18,084 bases of DNA from Bacteroidales bacterium. Its GTDB lineage: Bacteria; Bacteroidota; Bacteroidia; Bacteroidales; UBA7960. The notes under the pieces are model-generated. The model was not told the DNA's origin, did no database searches, and was given only the letters and a program-made list of their open reading frames with translations. The stretch spans positions 1 through 18,084 of the forward strand of contig PWNO01000304.1 in assembly GCA_003557765.1 (NCBI GenBank), in the 5' to 3' direction. Of this stretch, positions 1 through 8,197 are shown piece by piece (the first letter of the stretch is position 1; every line of letters starts with the position of its first letter). A program made the translations under genes and the position numbers.

Positions 1-2077
1 TACCCGCCATGTTGGTTGCGATGGTTACCTGGCCGGGTTGACCAGCTTCTTTTACGACCTGGGCTTCGCGCTGATGCTGTTTTGCGTTTAGAATGTTGTG
101 CCCGATAGACTGTAACTTAAGCATACGGCTCAGCAGCTCGGAGATTTCTACCGATGTAGTACCTACCAGTACAGGTCGCCCTGCCTGAACCAGGTTGACG
201 ACTTCGTCTATGATGGCGTTGTATTTTTCACGCTTGGTTTTATATATCAAGTCTTCCCGGTCATCACGGATGACAGGGCGATGGGTAGGAATGACCACCA
301 CATCAAGTTTGTATATGTTCCAGAATTCCCCTGCTTCAGTTTCTGCGGTACCGGTCATCCCGGCCAGCTTCCGGTACATCCGGAAATAGTTCTGTAGGGT
401 AACTGTGGCATAGGTTTGGGTGGCAGCCTCCACCTTTACATTCTCCTTGGCCTCAATAGCCTGGTGCAGTCCGTCAGAATACCTTCTGCCTTCCATGATA
501 CGGCCCGTCTGCTCATCCACAATCTTGATCTTGTTGTCCACGATCACGTACTCCGTATCTTTCTCAAAAAGTGTATAGGCCTTGAGCAGCTGGTTGATGG
601 TATGCACGCGCTCGCTCTTCACCTGAAAATCATTAAGCAGCTCGTTTTTCTTCTCCATCTTTTCTTCTGACGGAAGCGAGGACTTTTCCAGTTCGGCCAT
701 CTCTGAACCGATATCGGGGAGAATAAAAAAGCCGGGGTCATCTGTCTGGCTGGTAATTAGGTCGATGCCCTTTTCGGTAAGCTCGATGGAGTTGTTTTTC
801 TCTTCGATGACAAAAAAAAGCTCATCATCGATTTTGTGCATATGTTTTCCCTGTTCCTGCATGTAAAAGTTCTCAGTCTTCTGCAGGATGGTTTTCATGC
901 CAGGCTCAGAAAGGAATTTGATCAGGGCCTTGTTTTTGGGAAGACCACGATGACATCGCAGGAGCAGTTCTCCACCTTTTTTCTCATCAGGCTCTCCCTC
1001 TTTGGGTGCAAGCAGCTTGCGAGCTTCAGCCAGCAGGTTGGTCACCAGCATGCGTTGAGCGCTGTACAACTTTTCGACCTTGGGCTTGAGCTCATGAAAC
1101 TCATGCTTTTCGCCTTGTGGTGTGGGGCCGGAAATAATGAGGGGTGTACGGGCATCATCAATCAATACAGAGTCCACCTCATCCACAATGGCATAATTCA
1201 GCTTTCGCTGAACCAGTTCTTCCGGGTTTCTTGACATGTTATCACGCAGGTAGTCAAATCCAAACTCATTATTGGTACCATAAGTGATGTCGGCATGGTA
1301 AGCAGCTCGTCTTTCCTCCGAGTGCGGCTGGTGCTTGTCGATACAATCCACTTTCATGCCATGGAATTCAAAGAGCATGCCCATCCATTCCGAGTCCCTC
1401 TTGGCAAGGTAGTCATTCACGGTTACGATATGCACACCCTTGCCAGAAAGTGCATTCAGGTAGACGGGGAGTGTGGCAACCAATGTTTTTCCTTCTCCTG
1501 TGGCCATCTCGGCTATTTTTCCCTTGTGGAGATGAATACCGCCGATCAGCTGCACATCATAATGCACCATGTCCCAGGTAATCATATTGCCTCCGGCAGA
1601 CCACTGGTTCTTGTAATAGGCCCGCTGACCTCTTATTTCTATGCTGGGGCGCGAAGCCGCAAGCTCACGGTCAAAATCGTTGGCCTGTACATCCACCTCG
1701 GCATGCTCCTTAAAGCGGCGCGCGGTTTCCTTAACTACGCAAAAAGCCTCAGGAATAAGCTGTTCCAGGAGTTCTTCCACTTTTTCATTCTGCTTGTCGT
1801 CGAGCTCATCAATCTGTTTGTAGATCTGTTCTTTTTCTTCCACATCAATGTCATGATGGGTATCCAGGTATTCCCTGAGCGTGTCTATCTGACGCTGTTC
1901 GTCGGCAATATGTCCGGCAATCCTTTCCTTGAACTCGTTGGTTTTGGCCCGCAGCTCGTCGTTGTCCAACATCCTGATCTCCTCATAAGTGGAGATGGTT
2001 TTATCCAGAAGATCCTTGATTTCCTTGTAATCCCTATCTGCCTTTGTGCCAAATAGTTTTTTGATGAGATTAAGCAT
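1..2077 (-). CDS. secA: Preprotein translocase ATPase SecA, 3'-truncated by the window edge
   Basis: SecA is the motor ATPase that pushes unfolded preproteins through SecYEG. The reading frame runs from an ATG at 2077 to the window edge, about 692 codons, and lacks its carboxy-terminal part. Visible motifs are Walker A GEGKT at residues 194-198, Walker B DEVD at 299-302 followed by the typical [12 protein letters not shown] stretch, and helicase motif V beginning TNMAG at 688-692, where the window cuts. Walker A lies about 90 residues further in than in the E. coli protein because of a charged amino-terminal extension (residues about 25-110). That extension is usual for Bacteroidota SecA, whose full length is about 1,100 residues. 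Start, Walker A, Walker B and window edge are all in one frame, so no frameshift is apparent. A -7 promoter element lies just upstream. Identification is secure. Confidence 0.97.
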   Translation of the reverse strand, partial: MLNLIKKLFGTKADRDYKEIKDLLDKTISTYEEIRMLDNDELRAKTNEFKERIAGHIADEQRQIDTLREYLDTHHDIDVEEKEQIYKQIDELDDKQNEKVEELLEQLIPEAFCVVKETARRFKEHAEVDVQANDFDRELAASRPSIEIRGQRAYYKNQWSAGGNMITWDMVHYDVQLIGGIHLHKGKIAEMATGEGKTLVATLPVYLNALSGKGVHIVTVNDYLAKRDSEWMGMLFEFHGMKVDCIDKHQPHSEERRAAYHADITYGTNNEFGFDYLRDNMSRNPEELVQRKLNYAIVDEVDSVLIDDARTPLIISGPTPQGEKHEFHELKPKVEKLYSAQRMLVTNLLAEARKLLAPKEGEPDEKKGGELLLRCHRGLPKNKALIKFLSEPGMKTILQKTENFYMQEQGKHMHKIDDELFFVIEEKNNSIELTEKGIDLITSQTDDPGFFILPDIGSEMAELEKSSLPSEEKMEKKNELLNDFQVKSERVHTINQLLKAYTLFEKDTEYVIVDNKIKIVDEQTGRIMEGRRYSDGLHQAIEAKENVKVEAATQTYATVTLQNYFRMYRKLAGMTGTAETEAGEFWNIYKLDVVVIPTHRPVIRDDREDLIYKTKREKYNAIIDEVVNLVQAGRPVLVGTTSVEISELLSRMLKLQSIGHNILNAKQHQREAQVVKEAGQPGQVTIATNMAG

Positions 2078-2101
2078 ACATGCGTATTTTTTTCAGAACC
2101 G

Positions 2102-2109
2102 CAAAGTTA
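2102..2109 (-). promoter_or_regulatory. Bacteroidota-type -7 element upstream of secA
   Basis: Read on the minus strand this is TAACTTTG, a perfect match to the Bacteroidota -7 consensus TAnnTTTG. It would place a transcript start close to the secA ATG, giving a leader of roughly 15-20 bases. No convincing TTG -33 element sits at the expected distance, so only the -7 box is claimed. Confidence 0.5.
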
Positions 2110-2146
2110 ATCAATTATACAGACTAATGCCAGCCTGCGCATTTAC

Positions 2147-2170
2147 AAAAAAACCGGCATTTTGCCGGTT
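2147..2170 (-). terminator. Intrinsic terminator after the DUF2795 gene
   Basis: A perfect 7-bp stem (arms 2152-2158 and 2164-2170, loop ATTTT) is followed on the minus strand by a run of seven T (2147-2153, partly shared with the stem). It lies about 30 bases past the stop codon of the DUF2795 gene and upstream of secA. It would separate the two same-strand genes into independent transcripts. Confidence 0.85.
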
Positions 2171-2198
2171 ATCTGTTTGTTTCCTTATTTTGACCTTG

Positions 2199-2420
2199 CT
2201 AATATTCATCTTCATGGAAAAAGAAGTCATCCTTTGTTGGATAATCCGGCCAGATATCTTCTATGCTCTCGTACACATCGCCCTCATCCTCAATTTCCTG
2301 AAGGTTTTCAATAACTTCCATGGGCGCGCCGGACCGCAAGGCATAGTCAATGAGTTCTTCCTTGGTGGCCGGCCACGGAGCGTCTTCAAGTTTTGACGCC
2401 AGTTCTAATGTCCAATACAT
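2199..2420 (-). CDS. Small acidic DUF2795 domain protein
   Basis: A 73-residue acidic protein starting MYWTLELASKLEDAPWP and ending in an Asp/Glu/Phe-rich tail. I recognise it as the short DUF2795 protein common in Bacteroidota; its function is not established. It has no signal peptide, membrane segment or cysteine, so it is presumably cytosolic. An in-frame ATG 18 codons upstream (2474) is rejected as the start. It lies inside the -33 element of a near-perfect promoter, and the extra residues are low complexity and basic, unlike the rest. The gene is a single transcription unit, with its own promoter at 2447-2476 and a strong intrinsic terminator at 2147-2170. Confidence 0.85.
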   Translation of the reverse strand: MYWTLELASKLEDAPWPATKEELIDYALRSGAPMEVIENLQEIEDEGDVYESIEDIWPDYPTKDDFFFHEDEY

Positions 2421-2446
2421 GGTTGTAGTGGGTTTGTTATTTTTTG

Positions 2447-2476
2447 CAAAAGTATATTTTTTTCTCAATAACACAA
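2447..2476 (-). promoter_or_regulatory. Near-perfect Bacteroidota promoter for the DUF2795 gene
   Basis: On the minus strand, TTG (2476-2474) is followed by exactly 19 bases and then TACTTTTG (2454-2447). This matches the Bacteroidota housekeeping sigma pattern TTG-N19-TAnnTTTG. The predicted transcript begins near 2440, about 20 bases before the ATG at 2420, and so sets the start codon of the downstream gene. Confidence 0.8.
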
Positions 2477-2570
2477 CAATAATGCAATTTTTATTCTACT
2501 GCTGTGCAACGCTCCATCGATCATTTGTTTAATCTGACAACAAATGATGATGCATGCGCGATTTTCTTCT

Positions 2571-2578
2571 TAACTTCG
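2571..2578 (+). promoter_or_regulatory. Possible -7 element for smpB
   Basis: TAACTTCG is one base off the TAnnTTTG consensus and sits 18 bases before the chosen smpB ATG. No TTG lies at the -33 distance. This is a tentative call resting on position and partial match only. Confidence 0.35.
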
Positions 2579-2596
2579 CGCAACAATTGTTCTGGC

Positions 2597-3046
2597 ATGG
2601 CGAACAAAAACATAGAAATCAAGAATAAGAAGGCTTCCTTTGAGTATTTCCTGGTTGAGGAATACACGGCAGGCATTGCGCTTACGGGAACAGAAATCAA
2701 GTCCATTCGTGCCGGCAAGGCGAATCTCAGCGATGCCTATTGTGCCTTTGACGGACTCGACTTGTATGTGCGCAACATGCATATTTCACCTTATTCCCAT
2801 GCTTCTTTCAGCAATCATGAACCCAAAAGGGAAAGAAAACTGCTTTTGACAGCCAGGGAGTTAAAAAAGCTTAAAACGCGCGTCGATGAGCGGGGATATA
2901 CCCTGGTACCCGTAATGCTTTACATCAATGAAAAGGGCTGGGCCAAGCTGGACATCGCGTTGGCCAAGGGAAAGAAAAAGTATGATAAACGGGAGAGTAT
3001 CAAACAGAAAGATGTTCAACGGGATCTGGATCGCAGTGGCTTGTAA
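2597..3046 (+). CDS. smpB: SsrA (tmRNA)-binding protein SmpB
   Basis: SmpB binds tmRNA and delivers it to ribosomes stalled on broken mRNA (trans-translation). The 149-residue product has the family hallmarks: an amino-terminal NKKASFEYFLVEEYTAGI segment, LTGTEIKSIRAGKANLSDAY, the NHEPKRERKLLL motif, and a lysine/arginine-rich carboxy tail (KGKKKYDKRESIKQKDVQRD) that enters the ribosomal A site. Length is normal for the family. The ATG at 2597 is preferred over an upstream in-frame ATG at 2504, which would add 31 residues with no SmpB similarity and would start before the putative promoter. The last 31 bases overlap the end of the convergent rhomboid gene. The ssrA RNA itself is not in the window. 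Confidence 0.96.
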   Translation: MANKNIEIKNKKASFEYFLVEEYTAGIALTGTEIKSIRAGKANLSDAYCAFDGLDLYVRNMHISPYSHASFSNHEPKRERKLLLTARELKKLKTRVDERGYTLVPVMLYINEKGWAKLDIALAKGKKKYDKRESIKQKDVQRDLDRSGL

Positions 3047-3933
3047 TCATACTTAATTTTAACGCTGCCTTCTTGCCTGGTATCATTGGTATCTTCCTGC
3101 TGGCAACCGCCGCAACCCTGCTGGTTTTGCATGCTTCGGTTTTCATTCATTTTTTGGGCATCCTGACCGGTTGCCTGTCCGGCCGTTTCGGCCTCGTATT
3201 CGCCCGGGTGTTTTATGGCTTCTGTTTCCGGGTCATCCACTGCCTCTTCCAGCTCCCAGGAATAGACAGGCCTTTGGGGACCGTATCCTCTATAAAATAA
3301 TGCCAGTATGACTCCGGCGATCAGCCCCATCAGGTGAGATTCCCAGGAAATATGGTCCTTGACGGGAAAAATTCCCCACACCAGGCCGCCATAAAGGAAT
3401 GCCACCAGTAAGGATAGCGCCATCAGGCGGGGGTGTCGTCGTAAAATACCGCTAACAAACAAAAAAGCCGCCAGGCTGTATATTACCCCGGAGGCACCGA
3501 TGTGATATGATTCGCGTGCAATAATCCATACCCAGATGCCCGTTATCAATATGGAAGCAATCACCACCTGTGGTGCGACTTCCCTGTAAAAATAGAACAG
3601 GGCAATGCCCAAGACCAGCAGGGGAATCGAGTTTGAGGCAAGGTGGGCCAGGCTGCCATGGATGAAAGGGGAAAAAATAATTCCCTTCAGGCCACTGAGG
3701 CTCTGAGGATAAATTCCATAACGATAGATCTCCCAATCAAACAGCACTGTGATGCTTTTTATCAGCCACAAAAGCAATACAAACGCAAGCGGAAAGGTGA
3801 GGCTTGCCAGCACCCGTCTTAGTTCATGCTTTTTTTTACCTTTGTGGCCTGATTCTTCCAATGTCCTGTCTTTCTTTTTGAATTCCCGGGTTTTGGCCCC
3901 GTTTTTGTTACTATGATGAACAAAAATACGCAT
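3016..3933 (-). CDS. Rhomboid-family intramembrane serine protease
   Basis: A 305-residue polytopic membrane protein. After a basic cytosolic leader (residues 1-40) come about six hydrophobic segments between 42 and 215. The rhomboid active site is visible: HGSLAHLASNS in the second segment, the GASG serine motif (S148), and the histidine in SHLMGL (H200), forming the Ser-His dyad. Rhomboids cut membrane proteins within the bilayer; the substrate here is unknown. Residues about 220-305 form a hydrophilic tail containing CGGC (274-277), which is not part of the catalytic core. The ATG at 3933 is chosen because it follows AAAAAAAGGAAACT. An upstream ATG at 4029 would overlap the start of the divergent protease gene and add non-rhomboid residues. 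The 3' end overlaps smpB tail-to-tail by 31 bases. Confidence 0.9.
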   Translation of the reverse strand: MRIFVHHSNKNGAKTREFKKKDRTLEESGHKGKKKHELRRVLASLTFPLAFVLLLWLIKSITVLFDWEIYRYGIYPQSLSGLKGIIFSPFIHGSLAHLASNSIPLLVLGIALFYFYREVAPQVVIASILITGIWVWIIARESYHIGASGVIYSLAAFLFVSGILRRHPRLMALSLLVAFLYGGLVWGIFPVKDHISWESHLMGLIAGVILALFYRGYGPQRPVYSWELEEAVDDPETEAIKHPGEYEAETAGQATGQDAQKMNENRSMQNQQGCGGCQQEDTNDTRQEGSVKIKYDYKPLRSRSR

Positions 3934-3960
3934 AGTTTCCTTTTTTTCATAGGAACATGA

Positions 3961-3980
3961 CGAAATCTGATAATATTTCG
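3961..3980. repeat. Inverted repeat between divergent rhomboid and S41 protease genes
   Basis: Perfect 6-bp arms CGAAAT (3961-3966) and ATTTCG (3975-3980) flank an 8-base spacer, in the 88-base gap between two divergent start codons (3933 and 4022). It could be an operator or part of back-to-back promoters, but no clear TAnnTTTG box was found on either strand. Confidence 0.4.
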
Positions 3981-4021
3981 CAACAGTACATTTTAGAACA
4001 GAAGCAGAAAAAATAAGCATA

Positions 4022-5629
4022 ATGAACACAACTAATCGATTTTTCCGTTACCTGATCCTGTCACTTGTCTTTGTTTTTTTTATACAAATTACAACCCGGG
4101 CACAGATCAGTCAAGAGCAGTTTGAGAAACTTCAACGTGCCATACAATTTATTGAATTTGCCTATATAGAAGAACTTGACGCAGATAAGCTGGTAGAAGA
4201 TGCAATTAAGGGTATGTTGAAAGAATTGGATCCCCATAGCGTTTATCTATCTGCAGAAGACAGGCAACGTGCTGAAGAACCGCTCGAAGGCAGCTTTGAA
4301 GGCATTGGCATTCAGTTTAACCTGATCAATGACACCATTGTGGTAATCAGTGCAATACCTGGCGGCCCCTCTGAGGAGGTCGGTCTCCTGCCTGGTGACA
4401 AGATCATAAAGATTGATGGAGCGAAAGCTTATGGCAGCGATATCAGCAACCAGTTTGTGCAGGACCATTTGCGTGGCAAACGTGGATCCAGGGTAGATGT
4501 AGCTATCAAACGGGTGGGTGCAGATGAGCTGTTGGATTTTACCATCACCCGTGACCGGATCCCTATCAACTCATTGGATGCAGCATTCATGGCTACGCCT
4601 GAAATCGGATACATCAAACTTAACCGTTTTTCAAGGACGACCATGCGTGAATACCGCGAGGCGAGCCAGAAGCTGCGCGATCAGGGCATGAAGCACCTGA
4701 TCCTTGACCTTAATTTCAACTCCGGGGGGTACCTTGATGTGGCCATCGACCTTACTGACCAGTTCCTTGATCGCGACCATCTCATTGTATACACGGAAGG
4801 TCATGCCACCCCCCGCCAGGAGTTTAAAAGTACTTTCAGGGGTAATTTCCATGAAGGCAAGGTGGTCGTGCTTGTCAATGAGGGCAGCGCCTCAGCCAGT
4901 GAAATTTTATCGGGTGCCATCCAGGATTGGGACCGCGGCCTGGTTGTCGGCCGCCGAACTTTTGGCAAAGGTCTTGTACAGCGGCCATTCGAACTTCCTG
5001 ATGGTTCTGCCATCCGGTTAACTACCGCACAGTACCATACCCCCACTGGCAGAAGCATACAAAAACCATACGACCAGGGCAGCGAAGAATATTACCAGGA
5101 CTTATCCGACAGACTGTCCCGTGGGGAACTCGTAAGTCCGGAAAATATCACCTTCCCGGATTCATTAAAGTATTTTACTAAAATCAATGAACGCGTTGTT
5201 TATGGTGGTGGTGGCATCATGCCTGACTTTTTCATTCCGCTGGATACGGCAGAAGTCAGTGACTTTTATGCCAAAATGATGCGCAGGGGCATCCTGAATA
5301 ACTTCGGAATCGAGTATACCAACCGGCACCGTGAAAGGCTTTCAGAATCATACAACGATATAGAAACTTTTATCGATCACTTTGAGGCTGATCGCTCCTT
5401 GCTGGATGAACTCTATGCCTACACAGCAGATCAGGACCTGGTAAATGATGAGGACCTGGATGAAGAAGCAGAAAGTTACATGAAACATCAGCTAAAAGCG
5501 CTTATTGCCAGAAATTTATTTGATTTTGCCGCTTTTACGCAGGTAATGATGCAGGAAAATGAAGCTTTCCTGCGGGCCATTGATATCATTCAGGATGACA
5601 CTTTTGAACAGCTGAACATTAACTATTAA
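4022..5629 (+). CDS. Exported S41-family carboxy-terminal processing protease (CtpA/Prc type)
   Basis: A 535-residue serine protease of the tail-specific CtpA/Prc family. An amino-terminal hydrophobic segment (about 8-23) followed by a small-residue region ending near ARA-like TTRAQ indicates a signal peptide and a periplasmic location. A PDZ domain spans roughly 85-175, with the carboxylate-binding region near GIGIQFN and LLPGDKIIKIDG. The S41 catalytic core holds the SASASE motif with nucleophile S291, general base K316 in TFGKG, and Q320, which matches the 25-residue Ser-Lys spacing of E. coli Prc. The carboxy-terminal 150 residues are acidic and helical. Such enzymes trim or degrade envelope proteins from their C-termini; the target cannot be read here. 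The gene diverges from the rhomboid gene, giving two envelope proteases back to back. Confidence 0.93.
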   Translation: MNTTNRFFRYLILSLVFVFFIQITTRAQISQEQFEKLQRAIQFIEFAYIEELDADKLVEDAIKGMLKELDPHSVYLSAEDRQRAEEPLEGSFEGIGIQFNLINDTIVVISAIPGGPSEEVGLLPGDKIIKIDGAKAYGSDISNQFVQDHLRGKRGSRVDVAIKRVGADELLDFTITRDRIPINSLDAAFMATPEIGYIKLNRFSRTTMREYREASQKLRDQGMKHLILDLNFNSGGYLDVAIDLTDQFLDRDHLIVYTEGHATPRQEFKSTFRGNFHEGKVVVLVNEGSASASEILSGAIQDWDRGLVVGRRTFGKGLVQRPFELPDGSAIRLTTAQYHTPTGRSIQKPYDQGSEEYYQDLSDRLSRGELVSPENITFPDSLKYFTKINERVVYGGGGIMPDFFIPLDTAEVSDFYAKMMRRGILNNFGIEYTNRHRERLSESYNDIETFIDHFEADRSLLDELYAYTADQDLVNDEDLDEEAESYMKHQLKALIARNLFDFAAFTQVMMQENEAFLRAIDIIQDDTFEQLNINY

Positions 5630-5705
5630 TTGGTTTTGGTTCAGTCAGGTCCATGGTCCTTACCCTCTATGCCAAAATAAAACTGATTTAAACAGCTCAA
5701 CAAAG

Positions 5706-6563
5706 ATGTATTCGCTCAATGGTCAGCTCATCCAGCAAGATGCGTTTGCGCTTTCACCTGCCAACAGGGCCTTCAGGTATGGTGACGGTATCTTTGAGAC
5801 CATTCGTGTCGCTGGTGGCCGGATATTGTGGGCACCTCTGCATTTTGCACGTGTATCAAGGGCTGCTGAGACTCTCCACCTGAACCTCAACAAAAACTGG
5901 TCATTGCCTTATTTTGAGCAGGCAGTCATCGCATTGGCCAAAACCAATCATGGCGAAGGCTGTCACGCGCGGGTTCGTTTCAGCTTGTTCCGCGAAGACG
6001 GGGGTCGATACGCACCTATTACCAACAATGCAGCTTACCTTATAGCGTCTGAAAGTCTTGATCAGGGTTTTTTCGAACTAAACTATAAAGGGCTGCTGAT
6101 CGACATTTATCCTGAAATGCGCAAGCCAGTCAACATGTTGTCCTCGCTAAAAAGCATTAACGCCCAGTTGTACGTTCTGGCCAGCATTTACAAGCGCGAC
6201 AAGGACCTGGGTGACATTCTTATATTGAATGAAAAGGGGTTTGTGGCGGAGGCTAGCAGTTCAAACATCTTTCTGTTAAAAAGCGGGCACCTGATCACTC
6301 CTGCCCCTGATCAGGGCGCTGTTGAAGGCATTATGCAACAGGTAATTTGGAAGTTGGCCAAGGATAATGACATCCCGGTGAAGGCATGCCCGGTTTCTCC
6401 CGATGACCTGCTTGCGGCAGATGAGATTTTTCTTACCAATGCCATACAAGGCATCCGATGGGTCAAGGGTTTTCAGCAGAAACATTTTTACAATAGCTTT
6501 TCCCGAAAGATGATGGATCTGTTAAATCATCAGGTTCGCACCATTTTGGAAGAAGGGGCTTGA
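5706..6563 (+). CDS. PLP-dependent class IV aminotransferase (PabC/IlvE-like)
   Basis: A 285-residue fold-type IV PLP enzyme. Diagnostic features are NRAFRYGDGIFETIR (about 20-34), the catalytic lysine K149 in SSLKSIN that forms the Schiff base with PLP, and the cofactor-binding EASSSNIFLL segment (about 181-190) followed by a conserved carboxy half. The family includes branched-chain aminotransferases, D-amino-acid aminotransferases and 4-amino-4-deoxychorismate lyase (PabC). Length and the FRYGDGIFETIR motif fit a PabC-like enzyme best, but substrate cannot be settled from sequence alone. It lies 76 bases after the S41 protease on the same strand, so co-transcription is possible. It converges with zupT, with only 19 bases between the two stop codons and no visible terminator. 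Confidence 0.85.
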   Translation: MYSLNGQLIQQDAFALSPANRAFRYGDGIFETIRVAGGRILWAPLHFARVSRAAETLHLNLNKNWSLPYFEQAVIALAKTNHGEGCHARVRFSLFREDGGRYAPITNNAAYLIASESLDQGFFELNYKGLLIDIYPEMRKPVNMLSSLKSINAQLYVLASIYKRDKDLGDILILNEKGFVAEASSSNIFLLKSGHLITPAPDQGAVEGIMQQVIWKLAKDNDIPVKACPVSPDDLLAADEIFLTNAIQGIRWVKGFQQKHFYNSFSRKMMDLLNHQVRTILEEGA

Positions 6564-6582
6564 ATACCCAATACCATTCAGA

Positions 6583-7410
6583 TCAAATAAAAAACACCAG
6601 GCTGATGGCCATCACGGCCATGCCACCGGTGAGTCCATAAAGGCTCAGGTGGGGTTCTCCGTATTCGCGAGCCGCTGGCAAGAGGTTGTCGATGGAGATA
6701 AAGACCATGATGCCGGCAACAGCTGCAAAGAGAAAGCCAAAGACGGCCTGGTTGAGGAAAGGCAACAGGATAAAAAAGCCCACCAGCGCACCAATTGGCT
6801 CTGCCAATCCGGCAAGAAAGGAATACAGGAAAGCTTTTCTGCGACTGCCGGTCGCATGGTGAATCGGCACCGAAATGGCAATACCTTCCGGGATGTTATG
6901 GATCGCAATGGCAATGGCAATGGGCAGCCCTAGCCGGAAATCCTGCAGGGTAGCCATAAAGGTCGCCAGTCCTTCTGGAAAATTATGGAGGGCAATAGCC
7001 ACGGCCGACATCATCCCCATCCGGTAGAGCTTGCTGTTTTTCTTGCGCTCAGGATCGTGCATCTCCTCTACCCTTTTCAACTCATGTGGATTTTCAAACT
7101 CAGGCACCAGCTTGTCAATGATGGCAATGAAGATCATGCCGGTAAAAAAGGCCAGCACGGCGAGGAGATATCCCGCATGAACGCCCTTTTCCTCCGACAG
7201 GATCGCTTTGGCCTCAGGAAATATTTCTACGAAGGAGAGGTAAATCATTACGCCAGCAGAAAAACCCAGCGCAACGGAAAGAAACTTGGTATTGGTGCGT
7301 TTGGCAAAAAAGGCAATGGCGCCGCCAATGCCTGTAGACAACCCAGCAAAAAGGGTCAATCCAAAAGCAATGAGCACGTGGTTGATGTCTGTAGCAGCTT
7401 CAGCGATCAT
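6583..7410 (-). CDS. zupT: ZIP-family divalent metal transporter ZupT
   Basis: A 275-residue inner-membrane protein with about eight hydrophobic segments. The two metal-path signatures of the GufA/ZupT branch of ZIP transporters are present: HNFPEG at 142-147 and HNIPEG at 171-176. A hydrophilic loop (about 103-130, rich in Glu, His, Lys and Arg) lies between the third and fourth segments. The family imports zinc and often iron, manganese or cobalt. It is the nearest gene downstream of the Rrf2-type regulator on the same strand, 60 bases away. Metal uptake controlled by an iron-sulfur regulator would be plausible, but no shared promoter or operator was seen. Length is slightly above the E. 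coli protein's 257. Confidence 0.93.
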   Translation of the reverse strand: MIAEAATDINHVLIAFGLTLFAGLSTGIGGAIAFFAKRTNTKFLSVALGFSAGVMIYLSFVEIFPEAKAILSEEKGVHAGYLLAVLAFFTGMIFIAIIDKLVPEFENPHELKRVEEMHDPERKKNSKLYRMGMMSAVAIALHNFPEGLATFMATLQDFRLGLPIAIAIAIHNIPEGIAISVPIHHATGSRRKAFLYSFLAGLAEPIGALVGFFILLPFLNQAVFGFLFAAVAGIMVFISIDNLLPAAREYGEPHLSLYGLTGGMAVMAISLVFFI

Positions 7411-7470
7411 AAAACGGGATGGCTGTTTTGAGCAAGAATTGGTTGTAAGTCCTTATAATAATGGCACAAA

Positions 7471-7878
7471 TCACGAACGTACAACAAAATCTTCCAGGCT
7501 TTGTTCTTGAAAATACTCTTTAAACTGCATGGTTACGTCATTGACCAGGCCATTCATCAGGCACTTGTCAAAAGGACATATTTTGCGGTCCAACGGGCAT
7601 TCAGGGACATCGATCCTGCCTTCGATGGCCTCATATATTTCCAGCACGCTGATATCCTCTGAGGACTTACTCAGTATAAATCCGCCACTGGGTCCGCGCA
7701 CGGATTTGAGGTATCCTTGTTTGACCAATTGCTGCAGCACTTTTGCCAGGTGATTCCTGGAAGCCCCCATTTCCTCTGCGAGGCTGTTGACATTGATGTG
7801 ATTTTCCGATTTGGCAATCAATACCATGGCGTGCAGTGCCAGTGAGGCTGCCTCGGAAAAATGAACCAGTTTAGCCAT
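7471..7878 (-). CDS. Rrf2-family transcriptional regulator with three cysteines
   Basis: A 135-residue Rrf2 protein. The amino-terminal winged helix includes LAEEMGASRNHLAKVLQQL (about 33-51) and the wing RGPSGGF (61-67). Cysteines C94, C101 and C106 (C-x6-C-x4-C) match the three-cysteine iron-sulfur site of IscR/NsrR-type members, which sense cluster state, nitric oxide or redox. It lies 56 bases after the second TM1266-like gene and on the same strand, so it is probably the end of the hydG transcript. The likely role is feedback from iron-sulfur status onto hydrogenase or metal-uptake genes; this is inferred from context. Promoter and operator were not identified. Confidence 0.9.
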   Translation of the reverse strand: MAKLVHFSEAASLALHAMVLIAKSENHINVNSLAEEMGASRNHLAKVLQQLVKQGYLKSVRGPSGGFILSKSSEDISVLEIYEAIEGRIDVPECPLDRKICPFDKCLMNGLVNDVTMQFKEYFQEQSLEDFVVRS

Positions 7879-7934
7879 GTGATTTTAATTTATTTTGCTG
7901 AATGAAACCCTATGATCTACCTGATTAATACAGG

Positions 7935-8186
7935 TTAAAACACCATCTTCTGTACTTTTACATTGTCCAGTTTCCACAATTCATTTTCCAGTCTCATGCA
8001 CTCTTCCTGGCTACCGGTTAGTTCCAGGATGATCAGTCCGCAGTTTTCACAATCTTCCATTTGAAGGGTATGCAACCCAAGCCGGGTGCGTATGGAACAT
8101 CCATACTTCGTAAGAATGTCCTGTACCCTTAAAGCCGCTTGTGTCCTGGATTCAACCATCACACCTAATATTCTGATTTCCGACAT
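7935..8186 (-). CDS. TM1266-family putative iron-only hydrogenase regulator, second copy
   Basis: An 83-residue protein of the small ACT/ferredoxin-like fold family named after Thermotoga TM1266, a gene next to hydG. The family is annotated as a putative regulator of the iron-only hydrogenase system; no mechanism is established. It aligns without gaps to the preceding gene product, with roughly a third of positions identical, including the central IRxRLGxH segment (32-39). Unlike its partner it has four cysteines (C30, C46, C49, C63), with C46 and C49 forming a CxxC. It follows the first copy after 11 bases, consistent with tandem duplication inside the hydG operon. Confidence 0.82.
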   Translation of the reverse strand: MSEIRILGVMVESRTQAALRVQDILTKYGCSIRTRLGLHTLQMEDCENCGLIILELTGSQEECMRLENELWKLDNVKVQKMVF

Positions 8187-8197
8187 GATCTTATGTT

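Noticed and set aside
1295..2056. Plus-strand open frame of 253 codons at the left end
   Set aside because: It is antisense to secA, whose frame carries Walker A, Walker B and motif V.
2421..2474. Upstream ATG extending the DUF2795 protein by 18 residues
   Set aside because: It coincides with the -33 element of the promoter and would precede the transcript start.
3934..4029. Upstream ATG extending the rhomboid protein by 32 residues
   Set aside because: It overlaps the start of the divergent S41 protease gene, and the added residues do not look like a rhomboid leader.
7917..7941. ACCTG/CAGGT inverted repeat near the end of the second TM1266 gene
   Set aside because: The 5-bp stem is short, has no T run and does not match a known operator or terminator.
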